DNA of 64,000 nt from Streptomyces carminius (GTDB lineage: Bacteria > Actinomycetota > Actinomycetes > Streptomycetales > Streptomycetaceae), in the NCBI RefSeq assembly GCF_002794255.1, contig NZ_PGGW01000050.1:1-64000 (forward strand). The letters are read 5' to 3'. The notes beneath the pieces are model-generated. The model ran no database searches, was not told the DNA's origin, and was given only the letters and a program-made list of their open reading frames with translations. Position 1 is the stretch's first letter; every line of letters begins with the position of its first letter. The position numbers and the translations under genes are program-made. Positions 57,397 to 64,000 of the stretch are shown piece after piece.

Positions 57397-57722
57397 GCGG
57401 TGGTGAAACGGTCTGCGAGCTGGTGATCTGAGGGATTTGAGGTGAAATATGGCGTGTTCTCGGGTGCCGCCACATACTGGCTCAGGTGCCCGCGAACGGG
57501 CCGTCGGGGGACGGGTGTCGCCGCCGTACGGCGGTGGGCGGCGCGACGGCGACCGGCCGGTGGAGCCGGCGGGCGACCCAGTGGACAGCAACGAGAACCA
57601 GTGGATCCGAGGAAGCCGAGAAATCCGGAAAACCCGTCGTGTGGTGCATCCGTGAAGGGCGCTCGCACGGAAGTGGGGGTGAGAGTCCCGCGGTTGAGCG
57701 GGGCTCGTACGAAGGGAGTTCG
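57397..57722. other. 326-bp leader region before the DUF4397 gene
   Basis: No gene is supported. The region has a palindromic CCGCCGTACGGCGG near 57519-57532 and a long stretch of untranslated sequence upstream of the DUF4397 start codon. It probably contains the ECF-dependent promoter. Confidence 0.45.
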
Positions 57723-58565
57723 ATGATGAACCCGCGCAGCAGGAACGTCGCCGCCACCGCCGCCGGTGTGTGCGCGCTGGCCCTCACCGCCGCCCTGCCC
57801 GCCTCGGCGGCGGCCGCCCCGGCCCAGGACGAGAAGGCCATGGTGTCGGTCTTCCACGCCGTCCCCGGTCTGACCGTCGACGTCTACGCCAACGGGAACG
57901 AACTGCTTCCCGACTTCGAGCCCGGCACCCTCACCGAGCCCCAGTCCCTGGACCCGGGCACCTACGACATCGAGGTCTTCGCCGACGGCGAGGGCCCCGA
58001 CGGCGAGCCCGCCGTCCAGAAGAGCGTCGAGGTGCCGGCCGGGGCGAACGCCACGCTCGCCGCCCATCTGAACGCGCAGGGCGACCCGATGCTCACCGCG
58101 TTCGTCAACGACACCTCCGAGATCCCGGCCGGTCAGTCCCGGCTGACGGTCCGTCATGTCGCTGCGGCGCCCGCCGTGGACGTCCGGGCGGGCGGAGACC
58201 CGGTGATCGAGGGACTGGAGAACCCGAACGAGGAGTCGCTGGAGGTGCCCGCCGGGACGGTGAGCGCCGATGTCGTCCTGGCCGGGACCGACGACGTGGT
58301 CCTCGGCCCCGCCGACCTGGAGCTGGCCGAGGGCACGAACAACGTCGTCTACGCCTGGGGCAGCGCCGAGGACGAGAGCCTGGCGTTGAAGACCCAGACG
58401 ATCAGCGGCATGCACGGCGCGCCCTCCGGGGTGGACGCCGGGGAGAGCGGAGCGATGGCGCAGTCCAACGAGGCCGCCACCACCTGGCTCGGCTGGGGTG
58501 CCGCGGGCGCCGTCGCGGCCGCCGGGCTGCTGGTGGCGCGCCGCCGGTACGCACGGGACAACTGA
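57723..58565 (+). CDS. Secreted DUF4397 protein with C-terminal membrane anchor
   Basis: A 280-aa protein from ATG 57723 with GAAGGGAG upstream. A Sec signal (NVAATAAGVCALALTAALPASAAAAPAQDEK) precedes two DUF4397 repeats: VSVFHAVPGLTVDVYANGNELLPDFEPGTLTEPQSLDPGTYDIEVF and LTVRHVAAAPAVDVRAGGDPVIEGLEN. The C-terminus has a membrane helix LGWGAAGAVAAAGLLVARRRYARDN with a positive tail but no clear LPxTG or LAxTG motif. It is probably exposed on the cell surface or released. The sortase gene begins 5 bases after its stop, so they are co-transcribed. Confidence 0.88.
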   Translation: MMNPRSRNVAATAAGVCALALTAALPASAAAAPAQDEKAMVSVFHAVPGLTVDVYANGNELLPDFEPGTLTEPQSLDPGTYDIEVFADGEGPDGEPAVQKSVEVPAGANATLAAHLNAQGDPMLTAFVNDTSEIPAGQSRLTVRHVAAAPAVDVRAGGDPVIEGLENPNEESLEVPAGTVSADVVLAGTDDVVLGPADLELAEGTNNVVYAWGSAEDESLALKTQTISGMHGAPSGVDAGESGAMAQSNEAATTWLGWGAAGAVAAAGLLVARRRYARDN

Positions 58566-58570
58566 CGGCC

Positions 58571-59206
58571 GTGCGCACCTCCGGTACGGCGAGGGCCGCG
58601 CTCGCGGCCGTCGCGGCGGCGGTCCTGGGGATGCTCGGTTGGGCGCTGTGGCCCTCCGGGACCGCCGCACCAGAGGGATTCGGCGACCGGCCGCGGGTTC
58701 AGGCGCCCGCGGCCGGTCCGTCCGCCGGTCCGGCCGGGGAGAAGGGTTCCGGGGCCGCGGCCGAGCCGGTGCGGATACGCGTCCCGCGGCTCGGGCTGAC
58801 GGCACGTGTCGGCCCGGTGGGGGTCGAGGAGGGCGGCACGGTGGAGGTCCCCGCCGACGCCGGCTCGGCCGGCTGGTACCGCTACGGTCCGCCGCCCGGC
58901 GCCGACGCCGGTTCGGCCGTCCTGGTCGGACATGTGGACGACCGCACCGGTGAACTGGGCGCCTTCGCCAAGCTGTACGGAATCCGCCCGGGCGACGCCG
59001 TGACCGTCGCCCGCCGCGGGGCCCCCGCCGTACGGTACGAGGTGACCGCCCGGGAGACCGTGGCCAAGGACCGGCTTCCCGCCGAGGTGTTCCGGCGCAC
59101 CGGACAGCCGGTCCTGACCCTGGTCACCTGCGCGCCCCCCTACGACCGCGAACGCGGCGGCTACCAGCGCAATCTGGTGGTGTACGCCGTCCCGGCCGGG
59201 GACTGA
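58571..59206 (+). CDS. Class F-like sortase
   Basis: A 211-aa protein from GTG 58571. An N-terminal membrane anchor AALAAVAAAVLGMLGWALW precedes a low-complexity linker and the sortase barrel: RIRVPRLGLTARVGPVGVEEGGTVEVPADAGSAGWYRYGPPPGADAGSAVLVGHVDD (catalytic His), VLTLVTCAPPYDRERGGYQRNLVV (catalytic Cys and Arg). The layout fits class F sortases of actinobacteria. Substrates may include the LALTG-anchored protein at 60541 or the adjacent DUF4397 protein. The position in a surface-protein cluster supports a housekeeping or cluster-specific role. Confidence 0.9.
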   Translation: MRTSGTARAALAAVAAAVLGMLGWALWPSGTAAPEGFGDRPRVQAPAAGPSAGPAGEKGSGAAAEPVRIRVPRLGLTARVGPVGVEEGGTVEVPADAGSAGWYRYGPPPGADAGSAVLVGHVDDRTGELGAFAKLYGIRPGDAVTVARRGAPAVRYEVTARETVAKDRLPAEVFRRTGQPVLTLVTCAPPYDRERGGYQRNLVVYAVPAGD

Positions 59207-59226
59207 CCGCACGGCGGAGCACACCG

Positions 59227-59276
59227 GACAGCGCGCGAGGGAGCGCGAGGGGCACGAGGGAGCGCGAGGGAGGAGG
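59227..59276 (+). repeat. Direct repeat before the anti-sigma-like gene
   Basis: GAGGGAGCGCGAGGG occurs twice, separated by a few bases, in the 75-bp gap between sortase and the zinc-finger gene. It is GC-rich and could be a regulatory or slippage-prone element. Confidence 0.4.
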
Positions 59277-59281
59277 GCGGC

Positions 59282-59560
59282 GTGGACGGCTGCGACCACA
59301 CACTCCTGGCCGCCCTCGCCCTCGGTGACGCCTCCCCGGCGGAGGCGTACACCGCCGGATGCCATCTGGGGCACTGCGCCGCCTGCCGCACCGAACTGGC
59401 GGAGCTCCAGGAACTGGTGGCCACCGCCCGGACCGCGTCGCCGGGCGGCGACGCGGTCCGGCCTCCCGGGCGGGTCTGGCAGGCCGTCGCCGACGCCGTC
59501 ACCGCGGAGGGGGACGGCACGGACGCACCGGACGGCACGGGGCCCGTCCGCGAGCGGTGA
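59282..59560 (+). CDS. Zinc-anti-sigma-like (ZAS) small protein
   Basis: A 92-aa protein from GTG 59282 with GAGGAGG upstream. It holds the motif HLGHCAACRTELAELQELV (H-x3-C-x2-C), the hallmark of ZAS anti-sigma factors, in LLAALALGDASPAEAYTAGCHLGHCAACRTEL. The typical following membrane or sigma-binding segments are missing after residue 60. It probably binds Zn through H/C/C, perhaps responding to thiol oxidation, and may inhibit the ECF sigma encoded at 56782. Separation from that gene is unusual. Confidence 0.75.
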   Translation: MDGCDHTLLAALALGDASPAEAYTAGCHLGHCAACRTELAELQELVATARTASPGGDAVRPPGRVWQAVADAVTAEGDGTDAPDGTGPVRER

Positions 59561-59593
59561 CCGGGCGGGATCAGGGCAGGACCCAGGCAGGGC

Positions 59594-60352
59594 TCAGGCC
59601 GGGATCAGAGTGAGGTACGCCATGCCGAGCACACCCCGGTAGTGCAGCCAGGCGGCGCGGTGGCGGTCCAGCCGCTCACGCACCGCCCCGGCCCCGGGAC
59701 GGTCGCCGTGGGCGGCGAGCCACTCCTCGGCGTCGGCCTGGTAGCCCGACTCGAACTCCTCCCACTCGTCCCCGTTCGCCGTCTCGGTCCACTCCGGCCG
59801 GAAACCGGCGGTGACGGCGGCGTCCACCAGCCCGGCCAGCTCCGGGTGGTCGGCGGCCGAGGCCCCCGGCCACATCCCGGCCAGTTCGGCGGGGGCCGGG
59901 ACGCGCTGCCAGAAGCCCTCCCCGAACAGCACCCGGCCGCCGGGGGCGACCAGCCGGCGCAGCTCCCGCAGCGCGGCGGGGACGTGACCGGGCGGTTCGG
60001 CACCGGTCAGGGCGTGTCCGGAGCCCACGCACAGCACCACGTCGGCCGGACCGCGGACGGTGCCCCGGGCGGACTCCTCGGCGAACTCCACCCGGTCCGC
60101 CAGCCCGCGGGCGGCCGCCGCGCGGCGGGCGCGGGCCAGGGACTCCCCGTCGGTGTCGAGCCCGACGGCCGTGGCCCGGGGCGCGGCGGCCAGCAGCCGG
60201 AGCGTCAGCTCCCCCCAGCCGCAGCCGACGTCCAGGACGGTGGCGGGCCCGGTGCGGACGAGCCGCCGGACGACACGCGCGGCGCGCTCCTCGGAGAGCG
60301 GACCGTGGAAGGCGAGCCGGGTGAGGTGCGGCGGCCCGTCGTGGTCTGTCAC
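59594..60352 (-). CDS. SAM-dependent methyltransferase
   Basis: A 252-aa protein from GTG 60350-60352. Motif I is VLDVGCGWGELTLRLL, followed by VGLDTDGESLARARRAAAARGLADRVEF, and post-I acidic residues; VVLCVGSGHAL and LRELRRLVAPGGRVLFGEGFWQRVP are later blocks. It is a class I methyltransferase of unknown substrate. It converges with the ZAS gene and diverges from the LALTG surface-protein gene. The C-terminal part (FESGYQADAEEWLAAH) is distinctive. Confidence 0.85.
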   Translation of the reverse strand: MTDHDGPPHLTRLAFHGPLSEERAARVVRRLVRTGPATVLDVGCGWGELTLRLLAAAPRATAVGLDTDGESLARARRAAAARGLADRVEFAEESARGTVRGPADVVLCVGSGHALTGAEPPGHVPAALRELRRLVAPGGRVLFGEGFWQRVPAPAELAGMWPGASAADHPELAGLVDAAVTAGFRPEWTETANGDEWEEFESGYQADAEEWLAAHGDRPGAGAVRERLDRHRAAWLHYRGVLGMAYLTLIPA

Positions 60353-60540
60353 CGGGCGAACGGTAGCCCGGCGGGCGGGGCGGGGGTACCGGTTACCGGT
60401 CTGCCGGCGGCGGGCACCGGCCGGAGCGCGGCCAAGTCGTGACCACGGCAAGTACAACCCGGGGAACCGGTCGCCGGTCTTCCGTCCCGGGCCGCTGACC
60501 TCGTGCCCCCACTTCCGGCTGTTTCCTTAGGAGTTGAAGA

Positions 60541-62328
60541 GTGCGACGCCACTCACCCCACAGACCTGCCCGCCGGCTGCGGCGGTGGACCGCCGGCGGA
60601 CTGACCGCCGCTCTGCTGGCGGCCGGCGCCGCCGGCACCGTCGGTACCGCCCACGCGGACGAACCGCCGGCGCCGGTCCCGGTGACCTTCGCCGGGCCGG
60701 ACTCGTACGACCTGTCGCTCGACGCCGAGCCCGTCGAGGGCGAGCCGGAGATCGAACTGCGGCTCAAGGGGCCGGGGGAGGCGGAGACCGACGAGGACGG
60801 GGTCTACATACCCGTGCACCGGGGGGAGTACAGCGTCACCATCGACGCGACCGGCATGGCGGGCGTCGCCGACGTGAACCTGCCGTGCGGCGCCGAGGGG
60901 CTGGTGGCCGTCTGCACCGAGTACGACCTGTACGGCGGCACCGAGGTGAACCCGCGCTGGGACATCGGTCTCGCCGTCAGCGGGGAGAGCGAGGCCGGGG
61001 ACCTGGGCACCATCACCGTCACGGGTGAGGGCGAGGGGCTGGAGTTCACCGAGCACACCGTCGACGTGCTCGTCGGCGGACCGGAGTTCCGGATGCGCGA
61101 GCTCTCCGAGCCCGCGGGCTTCGCCCCCGGCGACACCTACGAGGCCCCGCTGGGCTTCCGCAACGCCGGCGGTACGGCGGCGAACGGGGTCGTCCTGCGG
61201 TTCGGCGGCTCGCGCGGACTGTCCTTCCCCGAGGAGTACGGCAACTGCGAGTACGCCGTGGAGGAGGAGGGCGACCTGCTGCGCATGCGGCGGGTGGCCC
61301 TGTGCACCTTCGAGGGCACCTTCGCCCCCGGGGCGGCGTACGCGCTGGACAGGCCGGTGGCGGTGAAGACGGCCGGCTTCGCGCTGAACGACATCTTCCA
61401 CTACTACTTCACCGCCCTCTCCCCGGAGGAGGCGGACCGGCTGCGCGAGGGCGCCGACTACCGCCGCGGCGACGGCCGGAAGCTGACACTGGAGCCGGTG
61501 GGGAACGCCGACCCCGGCGACTACGCGCAGTACGCCGAGCTGGACTTCCCCACCAGGAACAGCTACGACCTCGACCTCACCGGCGAGCGGGTCGGCGGTG
61601 CCGAGGGCGAGACGGTGACGGTGGACGTCGCCCTGCACAACCACGGCCCGGCCTGGCTCGGAGCGCTGCGCTCGGGTGGTGAGCCCGTCAGCTTCACGGT
61701 GGACATCCCCGAGGGCGCGACGGTCACCGAGGCGCCCAGGGCGTGCGGGCGGTCCAACGAGGAGGGCGGGGAGCGGGACGACCGGTACCTGTGCTGGGCC
61801 GGAACCCCGCTGCTGGAGAAGGACAGCGAGGAGTTCCCGTTCGAGCTGCGGATCGACAAGGTCGTCCGGGGCGCCAAGGGCGCGGTCCGGCTGCCGGAGT
61901 GGGGCGGCGGCGCCAACCCCTGGGAGGGGGACCCCGCCAACGACACCGGCTGGATCGTGCTGAACGGCACCGGCGACGAGGAGACCCCCGGCGACACCGG
62001 CGGCCCGGGCGGGAACGGTGACGGCCCGGGCGAGGACGGCGAGGACCCCGGCGAGGACGGCGAGGACGGCAAGGACCCCGGCGAGGACGCCGAGGACGGC
62101 AAGGATCCCGGCGAGGACGGTGCGGACGCCGGGGGCGGCGACGGCTCCACCGGCGGTGACACCGGAGGCGACGGATCCGGGGACGGCGCCCTGGCCCTCA
62201 CCGGTACGAGCGCGCTGGTCCTGGGCGGCGCGGCGCTGGTCCTGCTGGCCGCCGGCGCGGGTGTCGTGTTCGCCGTGCGCGGCCGCCGGGCCGGTGGCGC
62301 GGGCGGCACCGGTGGTGCGGTGGCCTGA
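60541..62328 (+). CDS. LALTG-anchored cell-surface protein
   Basis: A 595-aa protein from GTG 60541 with AGGAGTTGAAGA upstream. A signal peptide (RWTAGGLTAALLAAGAAGTVGTAHADEPP) leads a large extracellular part with Ig-like or DUF11-type folds (DLSLDAEPVEGEPEIELRLKGPGE...). From about residue 480 it is acidic repeat DGEDPGEDGEDGKDPGED. The C-terminus LALTGTSALVLGGAALVLLAAGAGVVFAVRGRRAGG has an LAxTG sortase motif, hydrophobic helix and basic tail. Sortase E recognises LAxTG in Streptomyces; the class F-like sortase is 1.3 kb upstream. Function of the ectodomain is unknown. Confidence 0.88.
   Translation: MRRHSPHRPARRLRRWTAGGLTAALLAAGAAGTVGTAHADEPPAPVPVTFAGPDSYDLSLDAEPVEGEPEIELRLKGPGEAETDEDGVYIPVHRGEYSVTIDATGMAGVADVNLPCGAEGLVAVCTEYDLYGGTEVNPRWDIGLAVSGESEAGDLGTITVTGEGEGLEFTEHTVDVLVGGPEFRMRELSEPAGFAPGDTYEAPLGFRNAGGTAANGVVLRFGGSRGLSFPEEYGNCEYAVEEEGDLLRMRRVALCTFEGTFAPGAAYALDRPVAVKTAGFALNDIFHYYFTALSPEEADRLREGADYRRGDGRKLTLEPVGNADPGDYAQYAELDFPTRNSYDLDLTGERVGGAEGETVTVDVALHNHGPAWLGALRSGGEPVSFTVDIPEGATVTEAPRACGRSNEEGGERDDRYLCWAGTPLLEKDSEEFPFELRIDKVVRGAKGAVRLPEWGGGANPWEGDPANDTGWIVLNGTGDEETPGDTGGPGGNGDGPGEDGEDPGEDGEDGKDPGEDAEDGKDPGEDGADAGGGDGSTGGDTGGDGSGDGALALTGTSALVLGGAALVLLAAGAGVVFAVRGRRAGGAGGTGGAVA
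62023..62130 (+). repeat. Acidic tandem repeat in the LALTG protein
   Basis: DNA encoding GEDGEDPGEDGEDGKDPGED is repeated with small changes (GEDAEDGKDPGEDGADAGG). The units are related blocks of GGCGAGGACGG and variants. The repeat makes a stalk between the ectodomain and the LALTG anchor and may vary in length between strains. Confidence 0.75.
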
Positions 62329-62350
62329 CCGGGCCGTGCCGGGAACCCGT

Positions 62351-62387
62351 ACGGGGGTGCGCCACCAGTCCGGTGGCGCACCCCCGT
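62351..62387. terminator. Terminator after the LALTG gene
   Basis: ACGGGGGTGCGCCACC / GGTGGCGCACCCCCGT, a perfect 16-bp stem with loop AGTCC, lies 22 bp after the LALTG stop codon, before the converging arylamine acetyltransferase gene. Confidence 0.85.
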
Positions 62388-62441
62388 TCCGCTCCCCCTC
62401 CCGCGCCCGGCCCCGGCGGCGCGCCCCGCGTCACCCCCGCG

Positions 62442-63422
62442 TCACCCCCGCGCCGCTCCCTCGGCGGTCCGGGGGACGGAGAGCCGCTCCAGCACCGTGA
62501 CGAGCGCCTTCGTGTCGTCCGCGGCCGGCACGATGCCGAAGGTGTCCGCCAGGACCCCGGGCACCTCGTGCGGCTCCAGCTCCCGCACCCGGCGCGAGCC
62601 GTCCGCGCGGGTGGACACCAGGGTGGTGCCGTACAGCCCGTGGCGGACGTCCGGGCCGTTGCGCAGGACGACCGGGCGGCCGGTGAAGGGGGAGTCGGGG
62701 TGGGTGGAGACGTAGTGGTTGCCCACCTCCCAGTCGACGGGGTACTGCGGGACGGGCACGAAGGAGTGCAGCTCGCGCCACTCCTCGCCCGGCGCTCCCG
62801 CCGCGCGCCGCTCGCGCAGCACCCACTCCCCGGTGCCGAGCTCCGAAGTGCGCCGCGCCAGGCGGAAGGCCCGGCCGCCGGTGGCGACCCCGGCGCCGTC
62901 GGCCAGCTCGACCGGCTCCAGCGGACCGCTGCCGAAGCCGGCGTCGCAGAGCCACACCTGCCCGGTCCGGGCCGTCTCGGCGGTCGCCACCCGCAGGACG
63001 GCGTGTGTCGCGGCCTCGGGACGGCCCTTCCCCATGTCCACCCGGGAGGACAGCGCGGTCACTCCGAAGCCCAGCCGTTCCAGGACCGCCGCGAAGAGCC
63101 GGGAGTGCTCGTAGCAGTACCCGCCGCGCGCCCGGCGGACCAGCTTGTCCTGGAGGGCGGGCACGCCGAGGAGGACCGGGCGGCCGAGCACGATCTCCAG
63201 GTTCTCGAAGGGGACGGCGGTGATGTGCGCGCGGTGCAGGGCCCGCAGGGTCGCCGGGGTGGGGGAGAGGTCCCCGGTGTGGCCGATCCGGGCCAGATAG
63301 GCGTCCAGGTCCAGTGACCCGTCGTCCCAGTGGCGGACCTCTCCGGCACGGGCTCCGGTACGGGCCCCGGCACGGATCTCGGCACGGGGACGGATGCGGG
63401 TGCGGGTGGGGGTGCGCTTCAT
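62442..63422 (-). CDS. nat: Arylamine N-acetyltransferase
   Basis: A 326-aa protein from ATG 63420-63422. The NAT catalytic triad is visible: Cys in RARGGYCYEHSRLFAAVLERLGF, His in ATHAVLRVATAE, and Asp in VWLCDAGFGSGPLEPVEL. Start of the fold is LDAYLARIGHTGDLSPTPATLRALHRAHITAVPFENLEIVLGRPV. The N-terminal 30 residues (KRTPTRTRIRPRAEIRAGARTGARAGE) form an Arg/Thr/Ala-rich repeat extension not found in typical ~280-aa family members. It transfers acetyl (or acyl) from CoA to arylamines or hydrazines. It may have a later start. Confidence 0.9.
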   Translation of the reverse strand: MKRTPTRTRIRPRAEIRAGARTGARAGEVRHWDDGSLDLDAYLARIGHTGDLSPTPATLRALHRAHITAVPFENLEIVLGRPVLLGVPALQDKLVRRARGGYCYEHSRLFAAVLERLGFGVTALSSRVDMGKGRPEAATHAVLRVATAETARTGQVWLCDAGFGSGPLEPVELADGAGVATGGRAFRLARRTSELGTGEWVLRERRAAGAPGEEWRELHSFVPVPQYPVDWEVGNHYVSTHPDSPFTGRPVVLRNGPDVRHGLYGTTLVSTRADGSRRVRELEPHEVPGVLADTFGIVPAADDTKALVTVLERLSVPRTAEGAARG

Positions 63423-63535
63423 GGTGGCTGCCCTCCCTGTGCGAGCCGGTGGCGGTACCAACGCTATGACCTCAAGCGGACTTGAGGTCAAGGCGGACGG
63501 GGCGCACGGGTGAGGGGAGGAGCGGGACGGGACGC

Positions 63536-64000
63536 TCAGCGCAGCGGCTTGGCGTAGCAGCGGCTGCTGTCGTGGCAGCGGTAGAGCCCGAACTTCTCGG
63601 TGAGGGTGTAGCCGCTCGACTCGTACAGGGCGATCGCCTCCGGCTGCGCGATGCCGGTCTCCAGCACCATCCGGATCCGGCCCGCCTGCCGCGCGTCCTC
63701 CTCCAGCAGGGCCAGGAGGCGGCGGGCCAGGCCCTGCCCCCGGACCTCGCGGACCACGAACATGCGCTTGATCTCCGCGTCGCCGTCCCGGTAGCCCTCG
63801 CCGCCGGAGTCCCGGGCCCGCCAGGCGCCGGTGGCCACGGGGCGGTCCGCCGCGTCGTACGCGATCAGGTACAGCCCGTTCGGCGGCCGGAACATCTCCG
63901 GGGCCAGCGGGGTGATGTCGCCCTCGTCGCCGTACCGCTCGGCGTACTCCTGCTGCACCATGTCGTTCAGCTTCACGGCGTCGGGATGGTCGTAGGCGGC
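63536..64000 (-). CDS. GNAT acetyltransferase, 5' end beyond the window
   Basis: The frame runs to the right edge of the window without a convincing start: residues upstream of GTG 63974-63976 read AAYDHPDAV, which fits the family's normal N-terminal continuation. The visible part has GLYLIAYDAADRPVATGAWRARD, the acetyl-CoA loop FVVREVRGQGLARRLLALLEEDAR and VLETGIAQPEAIALYESSGYTLTEKFGLY, typical of GNAT. Substrate unknown. The stop is 113 bp beyond the arylamine acetyltransferase start, so the two may be co-transcribed. Confidence 0.85.
   Translation of the reverse strand, partial: AAYDHPDAVKLNDMVQQEYAERYGDEGDITPLAPEMFRPPNGLYLIAYDAADRPVATGAWRARDSGGEGYRDGDAEIKRMFVVREVRGQGLARRLLALLEEDARQAGRIRMVLETGIAQPEAIALYESSGYTLTEKFGLYRCHDSSRCYAKPLR

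Overview
The window is high-GC actinobacterial DNA, almost certainly from a Streptomyces chromosome. The evidence is GC-rich third codon positions, frequent GTG/TTG starts, the HrdD-type principal-like sigma factor, the SepX/GlpR divisome protein, a DUF5753 (Scr1-type) XRE regulator, a cold-shock/DEAD-helicase cluster and an LAxTG-type sortase substrate. Most of it is ordinary chromosomal backbone. The exceptions are an accessory, insertion-sequence-bounded, visibly more A/T-rich island at 0.8-13.3 kb and a small variable patch next to a tRNA-Ala gene at 50.7-54 kb.

Left end (0-13.5 kb). The 3' end of an XdhC-family gene is followed by an IS5-family element. Next come three tightly overlapping minus-strand genes encoding a P-loop ATPase with a Cys cluster (610 aa), a 477-aa protein without a recognisable domain, and a 1687-aa protein with a C-terminal FtsK/HerA-type motor. 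Their order, sizes and motifs match the DptF-DptG-DptH restriction module of phosphorothioation (Dnd) systems. No dnd modification genes are present. The only modification enzyme is a divergently transcribed, apparently intact DNA cytosine-5 methyltransferase. A decayed IS630 copy lies between dptF and the methyltransferase, and an intact IS630 element with a -1 slip site sits 15 bp after the methyltransferase stop. A 5mC methyltransferase with a DptFGH-like module is the best candidate for an undescribed defence system here.

13.5-32 kb. A HAD hydrolase diverges from an XRE/TPR regulator. Two probable tandem paralogues, a Cys-rich protein and a DUF5753 regulator follow. After these come small metabolic and stress genes: SRPBCC, thioesterase, a PPOX-type general stress protein with a SigB-like promoter, and DUF4259. 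A cold-adaptation cluster follows (CSD-like protein, MerR regulator, DEAD-box helicase, CspA), then a fructosamine-kinase-like gene, a Phd/VapC toxin-antitoxin pair, tRNA-Arg(CCU), a secreted GH3 hexosaminidase, a TetR regulator and a GNAT acetyltransferase.

32-50.6 kb. This is core genome: hrdD with a SigR-type promoter, P1 peptidase, mscL, a CpaB-like protein, mtnP, an FmdB-type zinc-ribbon gene behind a CIRCE-like operator, an MFS transporter, a cation/proton antiporter and a penicillin acylase. It continues with 5-formyltetrahydrofolate cyclo-ligase and a galU-moeA/glp-moaC-mogA-rimJ-sepX series that joins molybdenum-cofactor genes to the gephyrin-like/GlpR cell-division pair.

50.6-64 kb. 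tRNA-Ala(CGC) is followed by an orphan Phd-like protein, a Nudix hydrolase and a GntR-type regulator with a palindromic operator in front of a three-gene small-protein operon. A MerR/B12-binding regulator then diverges from an ECF sigma factor. Downstream of the sigma gene are a secreted DUF4397 protein, a sortase, a zinc-anti-sigma-like protein, a methyltransferase and an LALTG-anchored surface protein, which look like a stimulus-regulated cell-surface module. The window ends with an arylamine N-acetyltransferase and the 3' part of a GNAT gene.
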